In this document: piece by piece, positions 1-11,331 of the stretch
Layout of the letters: each line of letters opens with the position of its first letter
Position numbering within the stretch: position 1 is the stretch's first letter
Assembly: GCA_004009845.1 (NCBI GenBank)
Contig: RMBW01000020.1
Span: 1 to 64,000 of the forward strand
Length of the DNA: 64,000 nt
Origin: Davidsoniella eucalypti
Taxonomy: Eukaryota; Ascomycota; Sordariomycetes; Microascales; Ceratocystidaceae
Reading direction: 5' to 3'
Made by a program: the position numbers and the translations under genes
The notes under the pieces: generated by a model
Told to the model about the DNA's origin: nothing
Seen by the model: the letters and a program-made list of their open reading frames with translations, nothing else
The model's database searches: none

Positions 1-990
1 CTTCAGGATGCCCAGATCCAATCTTGTAGCCCACGTTGGCCCGCAAGTTATCTGTCCTTTGACTTCTTTTTTTTCCACGACGCCTCATCGTATCTTGTTC
101 CAGTCCAGTAGCGCATGATCACTAATTGAAGCTAGATTTCTTGTATATATGTATAGCTTTTCTTTTCCCTACCCAAATGTAAAACATGTCTTCTTCATAA
201 TATATATAGTTATACAGTTTATTACGTCTTAATAAAATGCCACAATGGCTGACGACAACATGGCTAACGATAGAAAATCCGTGCCCATAAACATTGCTCA
301 GCTATTGGCTTTTGTTTCACTAACAAGCAACATCTCATAGCAAGCCAAGCCACTTATTGAACGCATAAAGATCAACGTCGAACTAGCAGTAAAAACAGAA
401 GTTAGGAGCTAGTCAGGGTCTTTTCTTGGCCCTTTGTCAAAAGGTTTGTTCACCATAAACAAAGCAAACAAGCAAAGTAACCCTTTTTGTTCGGCCTGTA
501 AACGTCGTCTTGCTCTTCACCCGCCTCTATACTCATGCTTAGTGTTTGCAGTAAGCGTTGTAGCGAGTTCCAAGGCTTGTGATCCTGTATCAAGCCGTTG
601 CTTTATTGTTGTCATGTAGAAACTGTTTGATATAATTACAACATAGTGTATTCTCATATTAAACAAGAGCTACCTATATGTCGCAGTAGTTTGGCTTCTA
701 CTCAGAATTCTGCCCCTCTTCCTTCCCTCGTTCGCCCTGACCGACTTTGGGCAAAGCCGCGAAGCTTTATTCTGCCAATGCTACTAAGGCTAACTAAATA
801 ATGCGGCTACTATCGATGTAACTTAGGGAAACCTGACTTAGCTTCAACCTCCTTATTTTCCCTTCTTCATTCCTCCCGTTGTTCGACGTTAATGTTTTCA
901 ACTTGGCTTCTTATATAATTTGCTCTACATACCCTTTCTTTTTTTCCTTTTTCAATACTATTCTCTTCATCCCATATATAACCGACTACA
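1..990. other. intergenic, 5' region of the phosphomannomutase gene
   Basis: No convincing coding region was seen. The last ~150 bases before the ATG at 991 are CT-rich with T tracts (around 935-960), as is usual for the leader or promoter of a highly expressed fungal gene. The first few hundred bases could hold the 3' end of a gene outside the window, but no motif supports this. Confidence 0.5.
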
Positions 991-2138
991 ATGGCTGCCT
1001 CATACCCTCCTCTCGGCCAGCGCCGCATCAACGACACCATCTGCCTCTTCGATGTTGACGATACTCTGACTCCCGCCCGCAAGGTTCGTCTTCCGTTCTC
1101 TCGACTTCTACCTACACCAGCTCAGTCGCTGTGCCGTCTACTCCAAACATCCATTCACTAACACAGTTGTTTCCCCCCTCTTAACAGAAGATCAACCCTG
1201 AGATGGTTGAGACCCTCAAGAAGCTGCGCGAGACCATGGCTATCGGCTTCGTTGGCGGTTCCGACTTCGTCAAGGCCTCCGAACAAATGGGCGACAACGG
1301 CCGCTCAGTCCTCGACATGTTCGATTTCTGCTTCCCCGAGAACGGTCTGACCGCCTTCTTCCAGGGCAAGGCTCTGCCCTCCGCTAACTTCATCGGCTGG
1401 TTCGGTGAGGAGGAGTACAAGAAGTTCGTCAAGTTCGTACTTCACTACATCGCCGACCTCGATCTCCCCGTCAAGCGCGGTACTTTCCTCGAGTTCCGTC
1501 GCGGCATGGTCAACATCTCTCCCATCGGTCGCAATGCTTCCGCTGAGGAGCGCAACGCTTACGAGAAGTACGATCTCGAGCACAAGATTCGCGAGACCTT
1601 CATCGAGGCTCTCAAGAAGGAGTTCGGTCACATAGACATCACGTATGTATTTATCCATTATTTTTTTTCATTTTCTTTTCTATATTGCTTTTTTCATGCC
1701 CTCTTCTTTCATGCTTCTTTTCCTATGACCATTTTCTCCCTGTCCTTGTTACTACAAGACCAACCTCGTACCTCTCTAGCAATCTATATAGGCATCATAT
1801 GTCTCAGATACCTGCATTCTTTAGCTATCCACAGACCCAAATCTACAACAAGCAACACAAAAAGCTAACACACTTCTGTCTCTAGCTACTCTATCGGTGG
1901 TCAGATCTCCTTCGACGTCTTCCCCGCCGGCTGGGACAAGACCTACTGCCTGCGCCACCTAGAAGATTACTCCAAGAAGCCCGACGGCCAAACCTTCACC
2001 AAAATCCACTTCTTTGGTGACAAGACCTTCGAGGGCGGCAACGACTACCAGATCTACCACGATCCCCGCACCATTGGTCACACCGTCGTCAACCCTGCCG
2101 ACACCGCCAAGCAGCTCAGCGAGTTGTTCGGCATCTAA
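991..2138 (+). CDS. sec53: phosphomannomutase (Sec53/PMM family)
   Basis: Cytosolic enzyme that converts mannose-6-phosphate to mannose-1-phosphate for GDP-mannose, feeding N-glycosylation, O-mannosylation, GPI anchors and cell wall. Three exons join in frame: 991-1083, 1188-1642, 1886-2138, giving 266 aa, normal for the family. The N-terminus carries the HAD nucleophile motif as FDVDDTLTPAR (D21, D23). Other PMM blocks are GGSDF, the FRRGMVNISPIGR block and the C-terminal FFGDKTFEGGNDYEIY-like block. The ATG at 991 is chosen because it gives the usual short lead to the HAD motif. Introns use GTTCGT...ACAG and GTATGT...CTAG. Odd point: the residue before Thr in the DxDxT motif is Asp, where PMMs usually have Gly. 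It converges on the zinc-finger gene downstream. Identification is very secure; splice sites are inferred from reading frame and family continuity. Confidence 0.96.
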
Positions 2139-3023
2139 ATGTTGCTGTGTGTATTTGTTTGTATACGTGTAATATAACCTAAACACATACAACATCTTGT
2201 TCACCCTTGTTTTTTTGTCGTCTCCCTTCTTTCTATTTTCGAAAAGCATAAACTTATTAGATGGAAGGCTAGAGGAATTTTGAGAAGAAAAAACGGACAA
2301 AAAAGAAACAAGTCACAGTGATATGTACAGAGTAGCAAGCAACGCCTTTTTTTAAAAAAATAAAAATAAAATAAAAAAGGATACCATAAATAAATAAATG
2401 AAATGTATAATAAGTGTTTGTTCAACAAAACCACCGGTTTTTTCTAGTCAATCGATCTATTATCAATCCTTGTCGTATATTTAGATAGGGTATATAAGGT
2501 GAGTAGACGTACACATATCGTTCTGGAAATCTCCATCGCGATATGTGAACACCGACGTACGATTGTATGGAAAATCCGAAGTTTCTCCAGTGAGCTGAAC
2601 GAAATCACGTTTCAACTATGGGGAGCAACAGGTGTTGACGATTGTCAAATCCTGTTCATTCAGAAGTACAACCATTAGAGTTTCTCGACGTCTAACGATC
2701 CATTAGGGTCGGATCCACGTGATCCACATAAAGATAGAGGTTATAACTAACTAGTTATGCTATTTTCTTATTTTACTAGAAAACCATGTAAAAACAAGCT
2801 TTTGAAAAATAATTCGTTTGGTATTGCATATTTTTTTTATATTAAAAAATTTAAACTTCTAGTACGAAGACAAAGAGTCATAAGTGATAGTTGGAGGAGA
2901 TATTGATCTACTTTTAGCGCTAAGATGAAAAAAGATAGCAACGGAAAAATATACAGTAAGAAAAAAGATATAGAAAAAGATATGAAAGGGTATAGGTTTG
3001 AAATCATGCAAAGTCACTTGATA
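2139..3023. other. intergenic between convergent genes
   Basis: This stretch holds the two 3' UTRs of the convergent phosphomannomutase and zinc-regulator genes. It is AT-rich with A/T tracts (2345-2400, 2820-2860). No coding region or RNA gene was recognised. Confidence 0.5.
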
Positions 3024-5442
3024 TCAATTCGATCCTGAACCCGACATGGCAGTTTTGTTTTTGGCTGCGCTAGGCATTTGTGGCTTGGAGACTCTGCAGC
3101 GTATATTCTTGTGCTGCATAGTTGAGATAGAAGAGCCACCTACGCCCATACTGGCAGAACTAGTAGTGGGAGTAGCTACCGTTGGGTTTGATGGCGGCAA
3201 AGACGTTGAAGTTGAGGAAGATGTACCATCAATGCCAGGATTACTAGCGTGTACACGCTCAGTATGGCGACGCAGCTGATCTATACGGTGGAAGTCACGG
3301 CCACATTGACTACAGAGATGCATTCCGGTCATATTGTGAGTGCGGCGATGTTTGGCAAGGTTAGAAGACTCGTTGAAACGCATATTACAGCCGGGATGTG
3401 TGCAGGCTAATGGCTTTTCGCCAGTATGGATGCGCTCATGCATAGCTATATAGTGATATGTTAGCTCTATATATATGCTGCATCTTATTTCATCCAGACG
3501 ACAAGTTTTGTAACTTACTCAGTGAGCTCTGTTGTTTGAAAGTCTTGCTACAGCCTTCATAACTGCAGGCAAATGGGCGGTCGTTTGTGTGCGTTCGTAC
3601 ATGTTGTTCTAATGCTTGTTTTGCTGAAAAGTATTCCTTGCAGATACTACATTGGTATGGTTTATCTTATAGTGACATGAGTTAGCATTGGTCCAAATAA
3701 TTAGCAAGAGAAGGGAAGAAAATAGAACCAGTGAACATACATCCAGAGTGAGTTTGAAGATGGCGCTCTAGCTTGCTTCTCTGGGCAAAGCCCTTCTTAT
3801 CTGCTCGCCGGGGACAAGATTCCCAGCAGCAGGCAAATTCAGTGCCTTGCCTTGTGCAGAACTTGGCGTGATCTTGAAGAAGATGGTTGTTGAGTAGTTC
3901 TTCGGTATCAAAGGTTACACCACATATGTTATTGCCATCCATCCATTCACACTTGTGAGTTATATCTGAAGTATCTGCAGAAATTCTAGCACCCAGAGAA
4001 GACGTCTCTTGATGGATATTGGTACTCGGGGTCCCAGGGTCAGATATTGGCGGTGGTGTCGTCAAACTAGGCGAGAGATCGGCTAGCCTCGAAAACAACT
4101 TGCTCTCATCGGTTTCAGGTGGCCACTGCGAATTAGTGTCAAGATCGAATACGCCCATAGAACACGGAATCTGCGTCAAGAAAGAAGACTGTATTTCCTT
4201 TGACGACATTTGGTGAACTTGACGCATGTGAGTGTAAAGCTCTGTTGGATTCATCAACGCCATACCGCACTCTTGTAGTGGCATGTTGTACGGATTTTGA
4301 TCTTGCAGCAGAACTCCGATATCAGAAAAATCGTGACGGGGCAGATGACACGTGTTTGGCCAAAATGTGGCATTATCGGCAATACATGGCCGAGTATGTT
4401 GATGTGATGGGTGTGCCGAGTCATGGAAGTTGATTATGTCGCTGTAGAGTTGCTGCATCTGCATATGGGTATCGAAATGTGGCTGGCCATATATACTATG
4501 ATCATGGACATGATCATGGTGTGGTGTATATGGTTGCCAGTTATTGTGCATAGGTTGCATAGACATGCCCAGGGTCGAATGGTCGCCAAACGATGTTAGT
4601 GCCTGGGCAGCACTTGTGATCTCACGCGGTTGGCAGTCAACTTGCGAGCATGCGTCAGCGACGTCACAGATATTATCAGTGCATTCAACCGCATCAATAC
4701 AATTGATGTCGGTGCATGCATCTTCACATACGTCAGACATGCGATCGCATTCTGGGTCATCGCACTGGGCCTGGCAGTCGTTGCAATTTGATGTGCAGGC
4801 ATTGGAATAGACATCATCATCAAGGCCATTGTGGCCCAAGGAGTCTTTAGATAGAAAGAAACTAGGAGAGTAACGCCCGTCGATCATGAGAACAGAATCC
4901 AAGCCCTGCAACGCAGAAGGAGACATGACATCGGAGGAAGTATTAACTGGCGACGGATTAGACGTTATATGTGTCCGTGACGGCATTTTGCCAGACACTC
5001 TGTGTTGCATCTGGAACTGTGATAAAGAGGTAGTAGGGAGCGTAGATGCCGAAGCTACTAGGCCGCTGGAGGTATTTCTAGTGCCCAAATATGGGCCGAT
5101 GTTGCTAAAGCTATTCGAAATAGGGTGGGCTATTAGCAGAGGCGAGATGGAAGAAGAAGCTGCTGCCGAGTTTTGTTCATTGGGGACGACTGTGGTATCG
5201 AATATTGGGTCGTTGTTTTCGAAGGCAGCGCTCAAAACTGAAGAGAAGTCAAGCGCTAGAGGGGTGGAAGAAAAGTCCTCATTTGTGTCGGAATGGAACG
5301 ACAAGGGGATCGGCGGCACGATGTCCGGGCGGCGATCATTTGAGGAGAAGCCCATAGAGTTATCCCGGAGTACGGGAGCACAAAGATAGCGGGGAGGTAG
5401 AAGGCACAGGGAGGGCTTGGATGTAATGCCCGAGATGATCAT
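3024..5442 (-). CDS. zafA: zinc-responsive C2H2 transcription factor (Zap1/ZafA-like)
   Basis: Probable nuclear activator of zinc-uptake genes under zinc limitation, by family resemblance. Three exons on the minus strand join in frame: 5442-3741, 3665-3519, 3445-3024 (756 aa from the first ATG). A second in-frame ATG at 5355 would give 727 aa and is equally plausible. Six C2H2 fingers cluster at the C-terminus: finger 1 C498-H525 (wide spacing), finger 2 ~538-565, finger 3 from C573, then three with TGEKP-like linkers ending near HTERVH. The paired atypical fingers 1-2 ahead of four DNA-binding fingers match the Zap1 arrangement. Residues 216-270 contain 12 Cys among many Asp/Glu, as expected of a zinc-sensing activation domain. 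The N-terminal half is Ser/Pro-rich and low complexity; a His/Met-rich stretch follows the Cys cluster. Both introns lie inside the finger region (75 and 73 bases). Confidence 0.9.
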
Positions 5443-6931
5443 GCGAGTACCAAGATGGCGGCTTTGTTCTCAAGTTCAGAAACAACAAAACAGAACAAGA
5501 TAAGAACGGAATCGATAAAAGTAGGATGGTTTGGCGGCGAATTTAGAGCGCGATGGCAAGATCAAAAACCCCGGGGTCGTTATAGACAGCAGCAAGCCCT
5601 GGCTTCAAGGCGATCCGTTCTTGAATTCTTGAAGGAGTTCGGTGTATTGCGTGGCTTTCCAGCAATAAGAGGCTCGGCTGAACAAGATAGAGTGTGTGAC
5701 GGCGGGATCTACAAGAAGGCGGGCGATCGGCATAGATGGAGGGGTGTGTGCAAGCTGTCAATGACACAAGGCAAGATGCAGATATGGAGAAGATATGTAG
5801 AGACAAGACAAGATGGGTTGTTTTTGGTCTGATGCTCCCTCGCTAGAATATAGACAGAGAGAACAGGATAAATAGCAGCAGGATAGCAAAGCAAATAAGC
5901 CAACAGAGAGACCGAAAAATAAACAGAAAGAGTGGTCACGCTTCGTTTGCAGAAAGAAAGGGAAATCTCTTTCCTTCCTTCTTTCCGTTTTTCACGACCT
6001 GCACCTTTCTCTATCGGCAGCTTCTCTTCTCGATCTCTCCTGATTTTCCCCCGACTTGGCTTTTCCTCTTCCTCCTATCCTCCTCTTGAAGGCAGCGTAA
6101 TAATAATAACAGAAAAAAGGCACAGAAACTGCCTCTGTTTCTGCGCGCTGCGGAGGGCCAAAGGTGCCGACCCTACGTTGGTGGTGGATTGAAGATGTGT
6201 GAGCGCAAGAACCTTGATGGCCATCTTTCGCATTACGGAATGGGACACAGAAAACCAGAGCCGTAGTAGCAGTAGTAGTAGTAGTAGCAGTTGCTTTTAG
6301 TGCTACTCTAGGACAGAGGTGGAGCCCTTATAGCAAGGCTAGAGCCAATAACGGCCCGCGATTGTGAGATACTGCCGCTGCATTAACTGGGTTGAGGGTG
6401 AGAAAAGGCGGGCCAAAGGCCATAATAGATCGTAAAACAAGCATCAATTCAACATGCGTTCCCATCCGTACAATGAATCCGTACATTATCTGTAGAGTTG
6501 TCTGCTGCCAGGTTGCTAGTTTCTAGGGCTAGTGTTTGCGCCGCCGCAAAGCCATTTTTCATCCGACCAAGTATCAAGTTCTCCGCTATAGCAAGAAAGA
6601 GATTCTGCGCCTAGTTGTGTTCACTCGCTTTTACACCAATAACGATGATATCATCGACGCCAGAACAGCCAAGAGAGCATTGTCGCTTTAACCAAGAGTA
6701 AATCTCGAAACTATATTACGCCAAACCGCCAATGACTTTTCCTGATAACAGAAAAAAAGGTAAACATTCGAGTCAAGCTAGTTAAGCTAGTTAAGCTAAG
6801 CTACTTACTACTAGACAATCCAGCAGGCTTTTATGCAAGGCGTCATCTATACTTGGCCCTCAAGGTTCGCCTAAGAGCTCCTTTTCGACTCCGGGCGAGG
6901 CCGTGTTTTCTGGTACCAATTTTCTATGTTC
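5443..6931. other. long 5' region of the zinc regulator gene
   Basis: Nothing clearly coding. The first ~600 bases are likely leader and promoter of the minus-strand zinc-finger gene. A pyrimidine-rich stretch on the + strand (5955-6080) and an AGT trinucleotide run (6263-6290) are the visible structures. A short triple repeat of a TTAAGCTAG-like unit lies at about 6778-6800. Confidence 0.45.
6263..6290 (+). repeat. AGT/AGC trinucleotide microsatellite
   Basis: Nine consecutive GTA/GCA-type triplets are visible. It lies outside any coding region, upstream of the zinc regulator. Confidence 0.8.
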
Positions 6932-6974
6932 CTAGTATCCGGGACTGCTCAGACTAGTCTGGCAGCCATCCCTT
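6932..6974 (+). repeat. 43-base direct repeat, copy 1
   Basis: This copy matches 12397-12439 with one mismatch (G against T at the 34th base) in the same orientation. It contains the perfect 10-base palindrome AGACTAGTCT. The pair brackets the LINE-derived fragment plus the first duplicated unit. It could be the ends of an unrecognised element or a relic of the duplication breakpoint. Confidence 0.85.
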
Positions 6975-7120
6975 AATAAATAGATGCTATGGAATCAACT
7001 TGCATTCATACCCTAACCCTAATACGCATATTTTAGGTTTTCCATGCAAAGCACGTAACATCGAAAGAAAACATCGCGTTGGAAAGCTTGCAATCACACC
7101 ACAGGAAACAGAATGTAACG

Positions 7121-7901
7121 TCTGGTCGTCTTGAGTACTCGGTGTCAAGTTCGGAACCACAGCTTCTTCTGCCCACCTCCGGCTTCCGAGTTTATACCAA
7201 CTCAATCCGTCAACCCAGCGATGATTGCGTCGCTTCCACGAATGGTTCAAGATTAATTGGAAAGAACCCTTCGTCTTACATCACCGAGGTTAGTCCAATT
7301 CGACACTGTTCAATCTGATCATCATACTGACAAACGAGGAGCGTCGACATAGCCACTGCTAAACCAATGAGGACGCAATGGCCATCAGTTCATACTTATG
7401 ATGAACACCTTCGGACTGACTTGGCCTTTCTCTCCTAAGATTTCAGCAACTAAGCGAATTATGTCCTTTGTCGCAGAACTACTATCAACTGATGGTGCCG
7501 GTGGGGGAGCGTATAGTACCTTCTTTCTTGTTGGACCAATCCTTGGAAGTTCAGGCCGTGAGAGGATTTCAGAGTCTCATCTGTGAGTTGTTATACTTCA
7601 AGTCAAGTAAGTGCATGCAACTTTCAAGCAGGGCTTCATTGTATCTCGCAGTTTTCATTCAATGGAACGAAATCATGACCATTCACTGCGAAAGTGCTGA
7701 AGACATCGAAAACGTATGGAGCAGTAGAATGCTTGAACGTCAACAAACCAAACCCAGAATATAGTGGGTGTTCGGAAACCTCCAATTGCTACAAAAGAGC
7801 GCTCAGGACACTCGCGATGATGCCATTCGCAGGGCCGAAAGATTAGAACAGTCGTGGATGGAGGAAACAGAGCCAGAACAACATACATATACTTCCCTCA
7901 A
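7121..7901 (+). mobile_element. LINE-derived fragment, forward arm of an inverted repeat
   Basis: Nearly the whole stretch recurs in inverse orientation at 12707-13280. The arms differ mainly by about 200 bases (7635-7835) present here and absent there, bounded by the 7-base repeat GCAGGGC. The last ~65 bases read as a piece of non-LTR retrotransposon ORF2 (RLEQSWMEETEP), because in the inverted arm the same reading continues into a typical fungal LINE C-terminus. The upstream ~500 bases have no recognised product. The fragment stops at 7901, where the duplicated unit begins. No intact gene is present. Confidence 0.7.
7635..7835 (+). repeat. 201-base segment missing from the inverted arm
   Basis: The 7-base sequence GCAGGGC occurs at 7628-7634 and 7829-7835. 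The inverted copy joins directly across one copy of it. This looks like a deletion between short direct repeats in the other arm, or less likely an insertion here. Confidence 0.65.
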
Positions 7902-8299
7902 TCTGCTGATGACGACACACTTGCCTCTACGTACTGGAGCAGCTGATCTTGCAAATGCCTTGGCTGCCCATACTGGTAAGAAGTCGAAGAACAACTAAAT
8001 GTTAGGGATTTGGAAGAAGTGCGAAAATGGGAGCCTGTTCGCATGTGAATGCTCATTCCATGGAAGTATCAATAGATGAAGCTCAGATCAAAGCTCTGAC
8101 GAAGGGATAAAGAAGCAAATAAAAGAACTTGATGTGCCATGAGGGAACGTCGAAACCTCGACCAATGGCGCTGGCGGAAATTGGCCCCACAAAACAAACA
8201 TCAAACATCAAGTTCTGTTTGACTTGAAGGGTAACTACATTAAAGCTCTATTTCCACCTTAATAAAAATGTATTAAAAGAAAACGTCCTTGCGCAGACA

Positions 8300-9560
8300 C
8301 TTAAAAGGGTGACCTAGTAGGCATTCAAATTAAAAAACCCGGAGTCGTATGATCTTATTGATTTAGGTAGACGTTAAATATAATCAAATCAAATCAAACG
8401 TAGGCATTCAAATTCAAATCAGTTCAAATAAACAAAAAGCGTACTATTTCATCTGATATATTTTAAGACGATACTTCCGAATAAAGGTCAATAGTTAATT
8501 CCATCTATATACATGTATACTATAAAAAAAACTCCGACTCAGTCATGTACAAGAGGCAATTCATATATGCGACAACTTAATCTGTATCCTGGTATATCCT
8601 GGACATCGATCGAGATCTTGGCTTGTATCTTTTATTTTATTTTCTATAAATCATTAATCTTATGGAGCTATAGAGCTATGAAGATGTATCTTGCGAGTGT
8701 GATGATCATCCGAGGGGTTCTCCATATCTGCCGGGTTAAATATAAAACAAAGTGCAAAGGCTGCACCCTGTTCGAGAATCAGATATGAACTTCGCCCTAG
8801 TTTCCGATGCAGATTTATGCTTTGTCCAATGCAACATTCCATGAAGCTTGAAACTTGTCTGTATGCTAAAAAAGAATATCCTTCCTACAAGCCAAGAAAA
8901 CAATCTTGCACACCGTGTTTGACTATGCACGTTTTGTATCATCCAGCCGATGTAATTTTTTTTTTAATTCAATTTTATTACGGTGGAAATAGAGCTCTTG
9001 ATAGCTATGTAGCACCTCGGTATCCTAAGATACACAGCCCTGAACTAATACTAGTATACAATGTAAGGTGAAAGTTGGTGACGTAGTATACTTGGATTGA
9101 TATTAGTTGCGGCCGAACAAGAGGAGGTCATATAGAGTGAGCTAGTTTGTATACGATGCCGCAACTATACACTGCTTTTTATAGCCGACTCAATCAAAAG
9201 ACTGGCAGACACTATACGATGCCCGACACCTTCTCCAGCTATGGGATAGTATGGTACTCCTACGGTGGCTATGGACAATGCAGCATCGAATATTGGGGGA
9301 CCCGATGAACAACGAGTGTAACAGGCAGGACAATAGGAAAATCAACTATGTTCATCCACTTAAGTCTATTGCTTTTTATAGTGTGCTACACATAGCCATA
9401 TAGCAGGGGCATCGTAGCTGGCACTGGCCGGATGGTTCTTGTTTCGAATCTTGAAGTGAAAACCTACCATAGCGTTATTTCTCCTGCCAAACCACCCGAG
9501 GTGAAGAATAAGAATAGGTATACATTCTTTATGATATCTCGCTTGGGGTAGAACAGAAAT
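8300..9560. other. non-coding spacer of unit A
   Basis: AT-rich sequence shared in part with 18365-19200. There is no coding region that both copies preserve. It contains A-specific segments: one bounded by a 15-base repeat at 8317 and 8400, one with an 8-base duplication at 8624 and 8685, and two longer ones at about 8955-9068 and 9131-9313. Confidence 0.6.
8632..8684 (-). mobile_element. short LINE/SINE-tail-like insertion with 8-base duplication
   Basis: A 53-base segment is absent from unit B. It is flanked by TGTATCTT at 8624-8631 and 8685-8692. Read on the minus strand it ends in an A-rich tail. Its body of about 32 bases matches 12519-12550, adjacent to the LINE C-terminal fragment. 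This fits a very short retrotransposed piece or templated filler. Confidence 0.6.
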
Positions 9561-9561
9561 G

Positions 9562-9569
9562 ATATAAAG
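9562..9569 (+). promoter_or_regulatory. TATA-like box of GH43 gene A
   Basis: ATATAAAG lies about 225 bases before the ATG at 9793, within about 330 bases of upstream sequence almost identical between the two units. The long CT/CAT-rich leader follows it. Confidence 0.45.
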
Positions 9570-9792
9570 AGCTAGCCATCATCACCACTTTGGTTTGGAA
9601 TGGGCTCATCTTTTCCACACACACCAGCCCTCTTCTGGCTTTGACATTCATTCTACGTTATTTCATTGAGCTTTGGTTCTCATAACTGTCTTTTACCATC
9701 TTTTGATCTTCACCATTTTGCATTTGCATTTGCACTCATACTCATATAGCATCTCTGTTTGCTTCTATACTCATTTTTGTTACACAATCATC

Positions 9793-11331
9793 ATGTTATT
9801 CAAATCCTCTCTCTTGCTAGCCGCTATGGCTATTGCCCCGGCCCACGCCAGTTCCCAGGTGGTTACTGGAGCTGCCATACCAGATGTAAGTAATTCACTC
9901 GAAAGTCACATAAACAGCACGGTTTCTAACAGCACATTTGTTTAGAACAACGGTCTTCATGTCCAAGCTCACGGCGCCGGTATGATTCAAGTCAGCGGCG
10001 TCTTCTACCTCATTGGCGAGGACAAGACCAATGGCAGCGACTTCCAGAACATCAACTGCTACTCTAGCCCTGATCTTGTGCAATGGACTCACGTTGGTGC
10101 CCTGCTTTCTCGGACCACCGAGGCCGGTGATCTTGGCCCATCACGTATTGTCGAGCGCCCCAAGGTCATCTTCAACAGCATCACCAACAAGTTTGTCATG
10201 TGGATGCACATTGACAACCCCAACTACGAGGAAGCTAAGGCCGGTGTTGCTGTCAGTGATAGTGTCTGCGGACAATATGGTATGTTTGACTTATATCCCA
10301 GTGTAGTAATATGGCATAACTAACAGTTGATTTTATAGAGTATCAAGGAAGTTTCCAGCCTCTTGGCCACCAGAGCCGTGATATCAACCTGTTCCAGGAC
10401 AGTGATGGCTCTGCCTACCTTCTAACCGAGGACGTGAGTAACATTCAACTATTATCTTAAGCCTTTATAACGGTCAACTAACCTTTCTCTGCAGCGCACA
10501 ACTGGTCTTCGAATTGAAAAGCTCACCAATGACTACCTCAACGTCTCTCAGGAAACCTTCACCTGGACAGACCCCATTGAGGCGCCTGCTATGATGAAGG
10601 ATGGCGACAACTACTTCATTTTTGGCAGCCACATCACTGGCCGGGCTGCCAATGACAACGTCTACTCGACCTCAACTAGCCTGACCTCCGGCTGGAGCGA
10701 ATGGACCACCTTCGCCCCCGAAGGTGCCAATACCTTCAATTCGCAGACCACCAATATCTTGGCCTACAACGACAACTTCATTTACATGGGTGACCGCTGG
10801 GTGGAGGGCAATCTGGCTTATAGCACCTACATGTGGCTGCCACTGACTGTTCAAGGCACCAAAATCACTATGCCCAGCAACATCGCTAACTGGGTACCTA
10901 ATGCCAATAGTGGCATCGGGAGCAGGGCTGCCATCAACAACTTCTTTGAGGAGATCCAGGCCGAGGATACCAATGCTAACCTGCTGACCGGTAGTGCCGT
11001 CAACATCGCGTGCGCCAGCTGCATTGGTGGTGCAGGTGTTGGCTTCCTGGGTGGCCCGGACAATGGTGTGCTGACCCTCTACTTCGCCTCAGGCCGCGAA
11101 GACTCGATGTCTACACGCATCTTCTATTCTAACCCTGATAACACTTCGAGATTCGCCAACATCACTGTTAACTCCAACCCTTCTAGAAAGATTGAATTCA
11201 TCCCTACTGGTGGCATGGTCGGTGTTCTCGGGTTGTCAATGGATATTATTAGCGATAATGTTATCGTGATCGAGGGTGTCAGTGATGGCTCGTTTGCTCC
11301 CGATATCGATATGCTTGTTGTGCCTCTCTAG
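9793..11331 (+). CDS. secreted GH43-like glycoside hydrolase (exo-beta-1,3-galactanase type), paralogue A
   Basis: Likely an extracellular enzyme that trims beta-1,3-galactan or related plant arabinogalactan side chains. The substrate is inferred from the GH43 subfamily 24 pattern only. Four exons join in frame: 9793-9885, 9946-10279, 10339-10433, 10495-11331 (452 aa). Residues 1-19 form a signal peptide ending in AHA. The catalytic part (~32-305) shows VQAHGAG near the start, IGEDKT, ERPKV (Glu101), EAPAMM (Glu203) and SQTTN (Gln258) followed by YMGDRW. These are the three positions I associate with catalysis in this subfamily. The C-terminal part (~310-452) looks like a beta-rich ancillary or binding domain with Cys pair CASC. 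Introns are 59-61 bases. The ATG is chosen because it precedes the signal peptide and is preserved in the paralogue. Confidence 0.88.

Noticed and set aside
1305..1658. Minus-strand open frame of 117 codons
   Set aside because: It is a shadow of phosphomannomutase exon 2, caused by its GC-rich third positions.
4886..5389. Plus-strand open frame of 167 codons
   Set aside because: It lies opposite the zinc-regulator exon 1, whose zinc fingers and splice joins support the minus strand; no domain was seen on the plus side.
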